Below are positions 30,178-40,157 of a stretch of DNA of 64,000 bases, piece by piece. A program made the position numbers and the translations under genes. The stretch spans positions 1 through 64,000 of the forward strand of contig CATLJY010000850.1 of the NCBI GenBank assembly GCA_949987705.1, written 5' to 3'. Each line of letters begins with the position of its first letter. Position 1 is the first letter of the stretch. A model generated the notes under the pieces. That model worked only from the letters and a program-made list of their open reading frames with translations, had not been told where the DNA came from and made no database searches. The DNA comes from Thereva unica. Taxonomy: Eukaryota; Arthropoda; Insecta; Diptera; Therevidae.

Positions 30178-32446
30178 ACATCTAGCCGATACCATGTCAA
30201 AGTATAAAGCTGACATTACCGCCATTCAGGAGATGAGGTGGACAGGGAATGGTGCTTTGAAAAAACCTGAGTATGACGTATATTACAGCTGTCATACAAA
30301 ACACCATGTTCTAGGAGTAGGTTTTATGGTTAGCAAAAGAATGAAGCCTACCATTATCGGCGTTAAAGCAATAAACGAAAGGCTATGCTCCCTTCGTGTG
30401 CGAGGTAAATTTAAGAACATCAGCCTCATAAACGTTCACGCACCTACAGAAGAGTCCCCGGATGATGATAAAGAAGAATTCTTCGAATTAGTTGAACGGG
30501 AACTTAATGCCTGCCCCAGGTATGATGTAAAAATCATACTGGGAGAACTGAACGCCAAAGTCTCAGAGAACACGGGCACGCGAAGAGAACTATAAAGAGC
30601 TCAGAAAAGAAGAAAAGAGAATTCACAGACGGAAAAAGGAAGCCTGGGAAAAAAATCTCGTCTGTGAGCTAGAACAGTACAGAGAACGACGGCCGCACCA
30701 GGCGCGGGAGTTCTACCAAAGAGTCCGCAGTATGACGCAATTCACACCACGTTGCACATACTGCAAGGACAAAGAAGGGAATCTGATCACCGATCCTAAA
30801 GGCATCTTGGAGCGATGGGAAGAGCACTTTCATGAATTGCTAAATGGCGAGCTAACTGAGGATTCGGAGGCTCCACCAATATCTGATGACAATGCTATGC
30901 TGCCGCCACCAAGCATAGAAGAAGTTAGCAGAGCCATCAGCCGGCTCAAAAACAACAAGGCCTCGGGTGCAGAAGGCATCGCAGCGGAGCTGGTTAAATA
31001 TGGAGGGCCTACATTACACCAAGCGATTCATGAATTAATTGTGCAAGTATGGGAGCAGGAAGTGATGCCAGAAGACTGGAGAAAAGGCATCCTCTGTCCG
31101 GTACACAAAAAAGGAGATATCACAGCGTGCACTAATTATCGCGGTATAACGTTGTTGAGTACCGTGTATAAGATATTCTCCGCTATCCTAAAAAACAGGA
31201 TGGCCCCATACGCCAGAAACATCATAGGCCATTACCAGTGTGGCTTCAGCCCAGGCAAATCAATGACTGATCAGATTTTCACCTTGAGGCAGGCTATGGA
31301 AAAATGTCTAGAGTTTCAAAACTCTCTTCATAGACTTTAAAGCCGCCTATGATAGCATAGCCAGGGTAGAACTCTACAAAGCCATGAGAGAATTCGGCAT
31401 TCCCAACAAACTGACAAGACTATGTAGGTTGACCATGATCAATGTGTCAAGCCAAGTACATAAAGGTATCCGGAACACTGTCCAGACCAATCAACATCTA
31501 TAATGGACTCCGACAAGGGGACGGTCTGGCCTGCCTCCTTTTCAACCTGGCGTTGGAGAAAGTGATCCGAGATTCGGGCGTGACATCAAGGGGTACAATC
31601 CTCCACAAGTCCACCCAATTACTGGCTTACGCAGACGACATTGACATCATTGGAAGAACAACAACAGCTGTACAAGAAGCTTTCACTCAGATTGAGCAAG
31701 CGGCAGGAAATCTGGGACTGCACATTAACGAAAGCAAAACAAAGTACATGGTGGCCTCGTCTGGAAGAACACCTAACATTGGTCCCACAATCAAGGTAGC
31801 GGAACACGAGTTTGACGTGGTAAAATCATTTACCTACCTTGGGTCAATAGTAGCAGCCGACAATAGCATGGAACCAGAAATACGCGCACGACTGCTAAAA
31901 GCCAACAAAGCCTACTATAGTCTGTCAAGGCCCTTCAAATCCAAATATCTAACCATAACGTCTAAACTTTTACTATATAAGACGATGGTCTTACCCGTTC
32001 TCACATATGCATCCGAAACGTGGGTGCTTAGCAAAAAGCACTCAAACCTCTTGGGCGTATTTGATAGGAAAATACTTCGGAGGATTGTTGGCCCCGTATG
32101 TGAGGAAGGACGACTCCGGAGACTCTACAATGACGAGATCTACGAACGCTATCGCGACATAGATGTTGTGAAGAAAATAAAGCTCGGTAGGCTCCGGTGG
32201 GCAGGGCATCTAGCTCGTATGAGTGAAGATGAGCCTGCTCGAAAAGTTCTCTGCGGTAAGACCTATGGGGTGCGACAGCGAGGGAGGCCCAACCTTCGCT
32301 GGAAGGATGGCGTGGACCAGGACGCTCAGAGTTTAGGGATGCCAAACTGGATGACATCGGCTCAGAATCGGGACCGGTGGAGAGAACAGTTGCGCGAGGC
32401 CAGGACCGGATCCCGGTTGTAGAGCCGTTAAAGAAGAAGAAGAAAA
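30178..32446 (+). pseudogene. RTE-like LINE family 1, 5'-truncated, broken endonuclease-RT (C)
   Basis: Starts inside the endonuclease: ITAIQEMRWTGNG, LINVHAPTEESPDDD and IILGELNAK (Glu where Asp is usual in GDFNAK). A deletion and frame change near 30590 removes the endonuclease end. RT follows in the next frame: LKNNKASGAEGI, CPVHKKGDITACTNYRGI, then another frameshift near 31325-31440 disrupting the DFKAAYD motif, then NGLRQGDGLACLLFN and LLAYADDIDIIG. The C-terminal domain runs to 32422. The 3' tail is (AAG)n. Not functional. Confidence 0.82.
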
Positions 32447-32657
32447 TGTAACAAATTTTATTAGAAACACTATAGACTGAGCCACACTCAATTCGTTCGT
32501 AAATGCACGTGTTTAATTATTTCATGCTATTAACGATTCATCTTGACTAATCCATATCACTTTTTTTTGTTATAAGTGTGTTTTAAACTGTCCCACTAAA
32601 TAATTTCGCGCCCACGAACTTCTAATTCACATTTTTAATGTTTTTTTGGTGGGATAC

Positions 32658-32935
32658 TATGTTCTCTGTACTATGAACTATGTACTATGAACTATGTACT
32701 ATGTTCTATGTACTATCTACTATGCCCTATGTACTATGTTCTATGAACTATGACTTATGTACTATGTACTATGACTATGAACTATGTGCTATGTACAATG
32801 TACTATGCACTATTTATTATGAGCTATGTACTATATATTATGAACTATGTACTATATTCTATGTACTATGTACTATGTACTATGTACTATGACTATGACT
32901 ATGTAGTATGTACTATGAATAGGTACCATGTACTC
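32658..32935. repeat. ACTATGT/CTATGA-type tandem repeat
   Basis: About 280 bp built from TACTATG and GAACTATG words with phase slips. The open frames across it (MYYELCTMYY...) are a consequence of the repeat. Confidence 0.9.
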
Positions 32936-33670
32936 TGTCGTAACGGTTTAGCTGCTAGGGCGTTTTTAATTTTTTTCTGCAACAAGTTTACATATCACTC
33001 TGTACTTCCAGAAAAATAATATATTTACTAATTTACTACTATATTGTTAGAGTTAGTTCTAGTGTTCTTAGAACTGTATAATTGTGAAACCAATCACACA
33101 CTTGAAAGATTTAACAACAGACAATCAAACTAATATTAGTGATTTAGTTAAAATAATTTAATTTCTTCAAATAATCTAACTAAACATAAGTGGGTATCTG
33201 AATCTTAAAGACGAAGTATCTCGATTAAAATGAGACTCTTCGTAAATTTAACAAAAATATAATTTGGAACAAATGCACACATACTGTTAACGCCTTACTT
33301 ATCACAGCATCTTAGTATTAAGTAAATTATTATAAACATTTAAAAATTTCATTTCATTCAAATTTTTCTTTTACATAAAATTCAATTTAATGTAAACCCA
33401 AATTTTTATTCCGCATATCAAATTGACAACGTTGCAATTTGGTATAATTCTGATCACTCTTAATATCAGTTCCTTTTGTGGATGAATGCATTATTTTACC
33501 TAACGTTTCGAATATACTGGAAGGAAACGTAACTCATTGGATATAGACTAAAAATTCAGAACTTGAAAGTTAATCAGTGTTGGCGGCGCAAAGTAGGCAG
33601 GTGGCACTGTAGGTATTCTTAATTAACACGACTGTGACCAGATTTTAGAAGAACATAGAAGGCGACGCAA
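32936..33670. other. AT-rich sequence, nothing recognised
   Basis: No open frame or repeat shared with the rest of the window was noticed. Confidence 0.4.
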
Positions 33671-33680
33671 GATAGAATTG

Positions 33681-34152
33681 GGGCCTCGGTAGCCTAGGGA
33701 GTAAGGCACCTGGCTACTATCCCAGAGGTCCCGGGTTCGATTCCCGGCGGTGCCACGGTCCTAGCCTTTCCCAATTTCCCACCCACATAACTTTCCTTCT
33801 TTCTTCTTCCCTCTTTACATTCCTGATCCCTCCTGTCATAGCCTTCCTTAGCCCTTCCCCGCTCCACCAAAAAGCGCATGTCATCGGTTGGTTGATGAGA
33901 TTCCACTCGTTTCAGGAGGCATAACACTCCAGCGAGTTGTTTCTCGATGCCCCGATGTCAAAGTCGCGACAGTAATGGTTGGAAGTAGGTGGACTAAAAA
34001 TATCGCGGGTAGGTTGTGACAGTTCCTTTCTTCCCCGACTAGAGCTGCTGTTCGACATTGCACTCTATATGAAGAAAATAGATTGTCGACACAGTATAAA
34101 GGGCGTTTCCTGTGACTCTAGTCTTTCACATAAAAAAAAAAAAAAAAAAAAA
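33681..34152 (+). mobile_element. tRNA-derived SINE
   Basis: The head resembles a tRNA: an A-box-like TAGCCTAGGGAG (33690-33701) and B box GGTTCGATTCC (33734-33744) ending GGCGGTGCCA. A ~280-bp body follows, then AAAGGGCG...CTTTCACAT and poly(A) (34131-34152). The end closely parallels the 3' end of the CR1-like LINE at 44.4 kb (AAAGGGTGAC...CACTGTCACAT plus poly(A)), so that LINE is the likely source of its retrotransposition machinery. It is too long and has no cloverleaf 5' match to be a plain tRNA gene. Confidence 0.75.
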
Positions 34153-34430
34153 GCCTGAAAATATTTGTTTGAGAAAAATAACAAACGAATTGTATTTTTC
34201 CAAGTTGTTAAACATTAATGTTGAAATGTTGACGACAAATAAAATAATTAACAAACGTTAACAATATTTAATTTATAATATTGCTCGCTGAGGAAACTAA
34301 AGTGTGTCGCCAAAGCTGTCAAAATAAGAACCGAATATTCCGGAGCAACGAGTTTTCAACATTTTCTTTAAAAATTCTATTTAATTTGTTTAAAACTAGA
34401 CAATCTATTTGAAGGAGAGAAAAAATAAAA
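34153..34430. other. Probable 5' UTR of LINE fragment
   Basis: AT-rich; contains no frame. The sequence from roughly 34290 may be LINE family L leader, since the ORF1 start follows at 34432. Confidence 0.3.
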
Positions 34431-34431
34431 A

Positions 34432-35558
34432 ATGCCACGAGGAAAAGGCCGAAAGTCATCAAGCTGTCCCAAGTGCAACAGGCAAGACAACCAAAAAATG
34501 GTACAGTGTTTTAGTTGCGATGGTTTTTGTGGTGGGGTCTTTCACCTCACTTGCTTTAACGCAGGAGTCAGTTCCAAAACTTTGGGTCCTAGAGTGACAA
34601 CTTGTAAGGGGTGTTCAGAAATCAAGCCCTGCCATGTCCTCAGACTGGTGAAGGACATTTCTAATACTTTTCTCGACGGTCAAGTATTAGTCATGGGCCG
34701 TCTCATTTCCTTCTCCGGCAACATCTCGCATCTCCAGATGTTTGCGGAAGACATTCAATCCATCAACGTCCGACTCGACTCATTGTCCGACACCCTAAAT
34801 CTTGCTACGACTAACTCCGGCTCCTTATTGAGTAAATTCCAGGAAATTTCTTCCAGGATTGCAACGGCCTTAGATGGAGGTAATAACCTCTATGATATTC
34901 TCATCTTTTGTGTTGGCCACATTCTGACCTTGATGAATACTAATGATGACCTACTTCTTCTAGGCGATTTCATTTTACCCAATATCCAGTGGGTATATGT
35001 TGACGATGACGATAACTACCTTCCTGAAGGCAGCCTTAATTCTAAGGAATCGTGTTTTCTCGATTCCTTATTCTCACTTGGCTTGAGTCAAATGAGCTGT
35101 GTCACTAATGTATTAGGAAGGCAGTTGAATCTTATATTATTTACTGACTCAGTCAACACGACTGTTGAACCCAGTCCAATAGTCATGTCCACTGTTGACG
35201 ACTACCACCCTCCTATCTTGCTCAATTACTGCTTCAATTCAGTAATACTCCTTGTCCGGAAGTGGTAACCTATTCCTTTAACTTTAAAATGGATAACTTT
35301 AATGAGCTGTCATCTAAACTTGCCATGGTTGATTTCAACAACTTACTTTCCGCAAACGACTTGGATGTCGATGTAGCACGGTTTTATGGCGTACTATACG
35401 AAGCCCTCGTTTCTTGCGTTCCCTATGAGCCTCAAAAATTGGCCAGTTCTTCTCCTCCTTGGTTCAATAGTAAACTCAATCATTTGAAAAATCAGAAGAA
35501 TAGGCTCTGGAAAACTTATTTAAAGAGAAAGGACTCTCTTTTTTATTTTCAGGTATGA
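34432..35558 (+). pseudogene. LINE family L copy 3: ORF1 start fused to ORF2 endonuclease
   Basis: The first ~150 residues are ORF1 N-terminus: a PHD-like C4HC3 finger (CPKCN, CFSCDGFCGGVFHLTC, CKGC) and a helical stretch (IQSINVRLDSLSDTL). At about residue 150 the frame passes without a stop into the ORF2 endonuclease: NLYDILI, LLLLGDF with Ile in place of Asn, and DDYHPP. The earlier FTETW segment is deleted. A frameshift at ~35262 shifts to SFNFKMDNFNELSSKL... to 35558, where sequence changes abruptly to BEL-2 LTR. RT is absent. This copy shows that ORF1 of the family carries a PHD-type finger. Confidence 0.8.
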
Positions 35559-35737
35559 ATTGCTTGTAGTTTTTTTGTGTAGTGCTGTCCTTTAACTTGT
35601 GTGTTTTTGTTTGTACTTTTGTGTATTCATGTAGTTTTGTTCGTTTATTCTAATAAAATGCAAGAAATAGTGAATTTGGTGTTTTTATTTATTGATCCCT
35701 TTTCACTTGGTTTTTGTTTTTCAGTGTAGCCGGAACA
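35541..35737 (-). repeat. BEL-2 truncated LTR
   Basis: ~197 bp identical in most positions to the ends of the other LTR (42139-42187 plus 45583-45734), ending GTGTAGCCGGAACA. The rest of this LTR is lost at the junction with LINE copy 3. Confidence 0.8.
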
Positions 35738-36138
35738 TTCTCCCCGCCTTGAAGCGTTAAGCTTAAAAAAAATTTGTTGTCTGTAAAGAGGGTTTACGGA
35801 CGATAGTTTAACGTGACGTCATGAGAAAACATTGATGAAATGATTGCATACTTTTATGAATAAAATTGAATCATTTATATTAAATTATCATTATTTTGTA
35901 TGGATACAAAAAGGAGTGAAATGAAATATTCATTTTGATTGATAAATTAGCTTTTATTTGCACTAATGAATTCAAATATGTTTATTACTTTAATGAACAG
36001 ATTATTTACAATTACAATGTGTAGTAACAAATTCATTTACAGCTTTTATACATGTCTGATATTTAACTTCTTGCAATCTGTGTTATTCTGTTAAGGATAG
36101 GTCGATGATAGGAAAAGTATGAAATGAATGGGAGTGTT

Positions 36139-36916
36139 TCAAGTGTAATGTGCCTTGAAAAAGTCAAATCCTCTCAGCGTTGTTGACTTAGTAACATCTG
36201 ATGTGCATTCGAGATTGTACATATCCTTCATGAATTTGAGGAATGTATCATCATTTTTCACGTTTGTGTTGAAGTCGCCACAAAGAAGAGTTGGTACATT
36301 GGTATCAACTTGCATGATCGGATGCACATACATGCCTGTTATGCACGTACGGAAAGAGTGCTTGGTGCATCAATACACTAATGTTTGAGACACTTGCTCC
36401 AGGATGAATATACACTGCGCCAAGTACAAATTTAAACGTTGTATCAGCAGTGAAGCATGTAATTTCAGCCAAGCAGACCTCGCCTGTGTTTCTGATGACA
36501 CGAGTTGTGTCCGACAATTCAACGTGGAGAACTTTGGCCGTGGATGTTGATGTTAATTTTCGATAGATTGCCACTCCACCAGCTGCGTTTGTATCAGAAT
36601 CCGATCGATTATTCTGCCTGGCTATACATTCATAATTATTGATTGGAACTGGATCAAAATTGTCACGCATCCACGTTTCAGTCAATACCAAATAATCCGA
36701 TCTTGGTATCACGGGATCCGTTTCGATATCGGCGAAGTGCGCAGACAAACTCTGAACATTAAGGTTTGTCACTACAGTTTGCCCAGCGTTGTTACCGTCA
36801 TCACAAAATTTCACTGCTTTCGAAGTGTCCACCGAAACGAATGTGTTCGTTACGGACATCTCGCGTAGTCTGTGAGTCGTTCCCATCCCGTCCGTGTTTG
36901 AAGATAAAAGGCGCAT
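36139..36916 (-). pseudogene. Helentron-encoded EEP endonuclease
   Basis: Follows the helicase remnant directly, as in Helentron proteins where an apurinic-type endonuclease lies C-terminal to the helicase. Visible motifs: TNLNVQSL (metal-site Asn), LTETWM (Glu), AGGVAIYRK, GAVYIHPGAS and GDFNTNV (Asp/Asn). The frame breaks near 36310-36330, so the two halves are in different frames, and the C-terminal SDH region is replaced by GFDFFKAHYT and a stop. The domain resembles LINE endonucleases, but its position after Pif1 motif VI and before the Helentron 3' end assigns it to this element. Confidence 0.7.
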
Positions 36917-37211
36917 CTTTTTCCGTGATGATGTGCAAGCCGTCTATATTAGTTACCCGACTCAGCGCCACGTACACCAACTGTTGTGGTTACTCCGAGG
37001 AGTATTTATAAACAATAACAGTAAACGTCCCACCTTGCGACTTGGGAATGGTAATAGCACAAGCAGGAACGGAAGGAAACTGTTTTCGTTTGCATTTCAC
37101 AGTTTTCGTCAGTGTAATGTTCACTATTTTCTTATACACCGGCACCCAGTTAGGAGACAGAGTGTTTGGCTTGCTTTGCTTATTGTTGACAATTTGACAA
37201 ATTTAATCTAA
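36917..37211 (-). pseudogene. Helentron Pif1-type helicase C-terminus
   Basis: ~95 residues with [16 protein letters not shown] (motif V; Pro replaces the usual His) and QQLVYVALSRVTNIDGL (motif VI, arginine finger), separated by a stop (SSE*PQQ). The upstream ATPase motifs are missing. Copy A has the same helicase end joined to the same 5' sequence, so the internal deletion predates both insertions. Confidence 0.8.
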
Positions 37212-37365
37212 TTAAATATTGACAATTTTAATCAAATTTTTAAGATTACTACGATCAAATTTTTAAAATTATTACGGGATAACGGGACATAACGGGACAA
37301 TGAGTCATAATTTTTCGTGCATGCAGCCGGTGTTCATCGTTTTAATAGACGTTGTAACGTCAAAA

Positions 37366-37995
37366 GTGTTTCGAGGAAGCTGATTGAGGTATTTTTGTTT
37401 TCCGGCGGAAATGCCATTGTGCTATTTTTTCTTTAGGATTTGTTGATGGTTGGCTAAAAACACTGTGTACATTGGTGTTTGTTTTTCGTAATCCGATCGT
37501 GGTATCTTCTATTTCCTTTCGTTTGGGCCCATGCTCCTTTGTCTGTTGGAGCCAGTGAGGACCTGTCCACCATAACTGATGTGGTTTCAATTCACTCGGC
37601 AGGGTTGTCTTCTGTTCTAACATGATTCCAGCTATTTTGGTCTAGCCGTTGGTGTATTTGTGAGACTCTGTTCGCCACAAATGTTTTCCATGATGATGGG
37701 TGTTTTCTCAGCCATGCGATTACAATCGTGAAATCAGTCCAAGCATGTGTTGTTACCTGCTCGAACTTCATGTCGTCCTTTACTTGCGCCAGTAATTTGG
37801 CCAACAAGGGTGCCCCGCATAACTCCAGCTTTGGCAGTGAGATAGTTTTGATGTGGCACCCACCCTTGATTTTTGCAGCGATTAAGTGGCAATGGCCGGA
37901 TGTATACGGCTGTGTCCGGATGTATACGGCTGCTGCATATGCTTTTATGGATGCGTCGCAAAATCCATGGATTTCGATGTTCTGGATTTTGTTGT
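37366..37995 (-). pseudogene. BEL-2 RNase H region
   Basis: Frames on the minus strand join as IEIHGFCDASIKAYAAAVY, SLPKLELCGA, THAWTDFTIVIAWL, PSSWKTFVANRVSQI and EDNPAE, then ELKPHQLWWTGPHWL: the BEL RNase H domain (Asp in FCDAS, Glu in KLELC, Asp in WTDFT) and the start of the following linker. Frameshifts near 37600 and 37870. RT is absent between the protease segment and here. Integrase is lost at the Helentron junction. Confidence 0.8.
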
Positions 37996-39546
37996 GAGCT
38001 TCAATCCACCGCGGGGTTTAAAAAGTGTGGATGACTTGGAGGTCTGCTCGGAACCTTCGCCATTGTTGATCGATGTTGATCGGGACCGTTTCATCTCAGT
38101 CAAATATTCCTGTATGCATTTGTCGTAGTCTGCTTTCAAGTCAGGATCTTGTTGGAATCGTTTCTCCATCTGCATCAATGCTCGAATGGCGATGTGTCTT
38201 GATGCGCCAAGTTGTACTTTTTCGGCCACAAATGGAAGCCAGACTTGGTAACGTCCGTTGCTGCATCTAGTCACGTTGTTGTTGAAATGGTTTTCACAGC
38301 GGGTTTCTTCGGTTGTCCACTTGGATCTTGGGGGAAGTTCTTTTAGTTCCCAAAATCTCTTAAGCTCGTCGTTAGGAGTCACCTCGGTGAAGAATGTTTT
38401 CATATGTGCACTTGCTCGTGCAGCTGGAGTCGTCCTGCCAAAGATGATCCACACCGTGTTTTGTCCCACTGGGGCTTCCTCGTTGCCTTTCCTTAGGCCG
38501 GCCAAGATGATCATGGGGAATACATCTGCTCCCAAAAGGATGTCGATGTGACCCGGCTTGTGGAGCGTTGGATCCGCTAATTCGAGACCCTTTAGGTGCG
38601 CCCAATCCTTGCTAGAACATTCACTATTTGGTAACGGATTAGTTATTTTGCTAATTACCATTGCCTGGACCTGGATGTTCTTCGCCTGTTGGTTTCGTAT
38701 CTTTAGTTGCAGCGAGGCCCATTTTGTGATTTTCCCGGCTGGCATGTTACCGATTACGGTTAATGCTGTTTGTATTGGCTCCTTTTTGAGTTGTAGATTT
38801 TGAACCACTGCCTCACGTACGAATGAGGATTGAGATCCGGGATCAATGAGTGCCCTGCAGACCTGCTCTCGTCCTGTTGGAGATACTACGGTGACCAGGG
38901 CTGTAGCTAATAGTACTTGCCGGCAGTCGTAGGGTGCTACCTGAGCGAAGTACGTTTGTACATGGTTGGATGGTAATTCATCGTTTGATCTTGAGGGCGG
39001 TGAAACGCTGCTGTTGGTTTGACACGCTGACTGGATTCTGTGTAAGGTTGTATGGTGAGTCTTTCCGCATTGGAAACATCTACCTTTACTGGGACACTGT
39101 GATGAGCGATGGCATAGATCCTTTGATTTGACTGTTTTATATCTCTCATCGATGCTGAACTGCACATATTTGGGGCATTTCCCTATGGCATGTGCGCCTT
39201 TGCACAGGATGCATACGCTTTGATTTGCGACGTGGAAAGCTTGGGTTCTTCTCCTTGGGTGCTCTCTGGACTTACTTTCGTGAGGTTCATTCTTGTTGCT
39301 TGTTGCTTTGCCGGCAGCTTCCAAGGTTCTGAGCCTGGTTTCCAAGAATTCGCGTAGTTCCACCCATGTTGGAATTGATTGCCTTGATTTGGTGCTCTGC
39401 GACTGTTCCCAATGTTCGTGAACTTCGCTTGGTAGTTTTTGGACCAGAAAGTGGATGAGAATGGGATCCCAATTTTGTGTTCTTTCTTTTCTTTTTATCG
39501 TAATTTTCGACGAGAAGTTTCCATGCTTGTTCGTAATTGGCGTCAC
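37945..39546 (-). pseudogene. BEL-2 gag C-terminus, protease and RT start
   Basis: 533-residue frame. Knuckle-like Cys/His sequences (CILCKGAHAIGKC, CFQCGKTHHTTLH), the aspartic protease with LIDPGSQSSF near residue 240, GHIDILLGADVFP, the pol linker and RT start (RYQVWLPF, RHIAIRALMQMEKRF). RT core motifs (YVDD-type) are absent: the sequence jumps to RNase H near 37990. The first residues come from a frame other than gag, see the next entry. Confidence 0.82.
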
Positions 39547-40102
39547 TAATGGCCGTGTTGCTGAGTAGTCGTGCAGCTTCTCCAGAAAGATGAACCTTTA
39601 GATATTGAAGTTTTTGTGCTCCTGTTAACGATATTTTGTTATGCACAAGGCTGGAAAATAAATCTAGGAATGATGGCCATGACTCGTAATCCCCTGCAAA
39701 TGTGGGTATCGAGATCCTTGGGAGTTTCACATTGTTGTCGTGTTACGTAATGCAGATATTGTTTAGTTCGGCTGAAGACTGCTCCGCTCTTGCGACTTCT
39801 GTGACTGTCAGCGTTTTGTGATAGTCTTCATCGATTTTTGCAGTACATCTCGATATAGGCCTTTTCTGTATCGGCATACCACTCCTCCTTGAAGTATAGC
39901 TGCTCTTTCTCATCCTTCTTCGTCTTGATTGAAGTAATCTGTCGATGATTGTTCCTGAATTCCGCCCAGTCATCGTCGAGCATCTTGAGCCTTTTTGAAA
40001 ATACTGCGCTGTCTTCCTAGATGGGCCATCCTTGAGATAGTTTCTGAAAGACCTTTCGAGTCTCTCTCGTACTTCGCTTTGTTGAATTAATAATGCTTCC
40101 AT
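39287..40102 (-). pseudogene. BEL-2 gag N-terminal part, two frames
   Basis: 40102-39743 encodes the gag start (MEALLIQQSEVRERLERSF) and drifts out of frame. 39730-39287 resumes with LPRISIPTFAGDYESWPSFL and YLKVHLSGEAARLL, the DUF1759-type domain also seen in BEL-1. Shifts at ~39735 and ~39500 separate the pieces. Confidence 0.78.
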
Positions 40103-40139
40103 ATTTGTGTTGCGGCTTGAGTTATCTTATTGAATCACT

Positions 40140-40157
40140 ATCCGGCTCGAAGGACCA
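40140..40157 (-). promoter_or_regulatory. BEL-2 primer-binding site (tRNA-Tyr)
   Basis: ATCCGGCTCGAAGGACCA on the plus strand, one base inside the LTR that starts at 40159. Identical to the BEL-1 site. Confidence 0.85.

Larger units (their letters stand above)
29228..32657. mobile_element. Element with ~145-bp terminal inverted repeats, filled by RTE-like insertions
   Basis: CCACCAAAAAAACATTAGAAG...ACGAACGAATT (29228-29375) recurs inverted at ~32485-32657; the right arm has a ~13-bp extra segment. Without the nested LINEs its core would be only a few hundred bp. No transposase and no convincing target duplication. Confidence 0.65.
35764..37365 (-). mobile_element. Helentron derivative copy B
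   Basis: On the minus strand: a 5' part with GACGTTACAACGTC-like inverted word and CCCGTTATGTCCCGTTAT, then helicase C-terminus, EEP endonuclease, an ~350-bp non-coding 3' part and the terminal hairpin GTCCGTAAA-CCCTC-TTTACAGAC. Rep and most of the helicase are deleted. It interrupts BEL-2 between RNase H and the purine tract. Confidence 0.75.

Noticed and set aside
33681..33755. Functional tRNA gene
   Set aside because: The A and B boxes are those of a SINE head: the sequence continues into a SINE body and poly(A), and the arms do not close a clean cloverleaf.
36305..36916. LINE endonuclease insertion
   Set aside because: The EEP domain directly follows Pif1 motif VI and precedes a Helentron 3' end shared with copy A, so it belongs to the Helentron.
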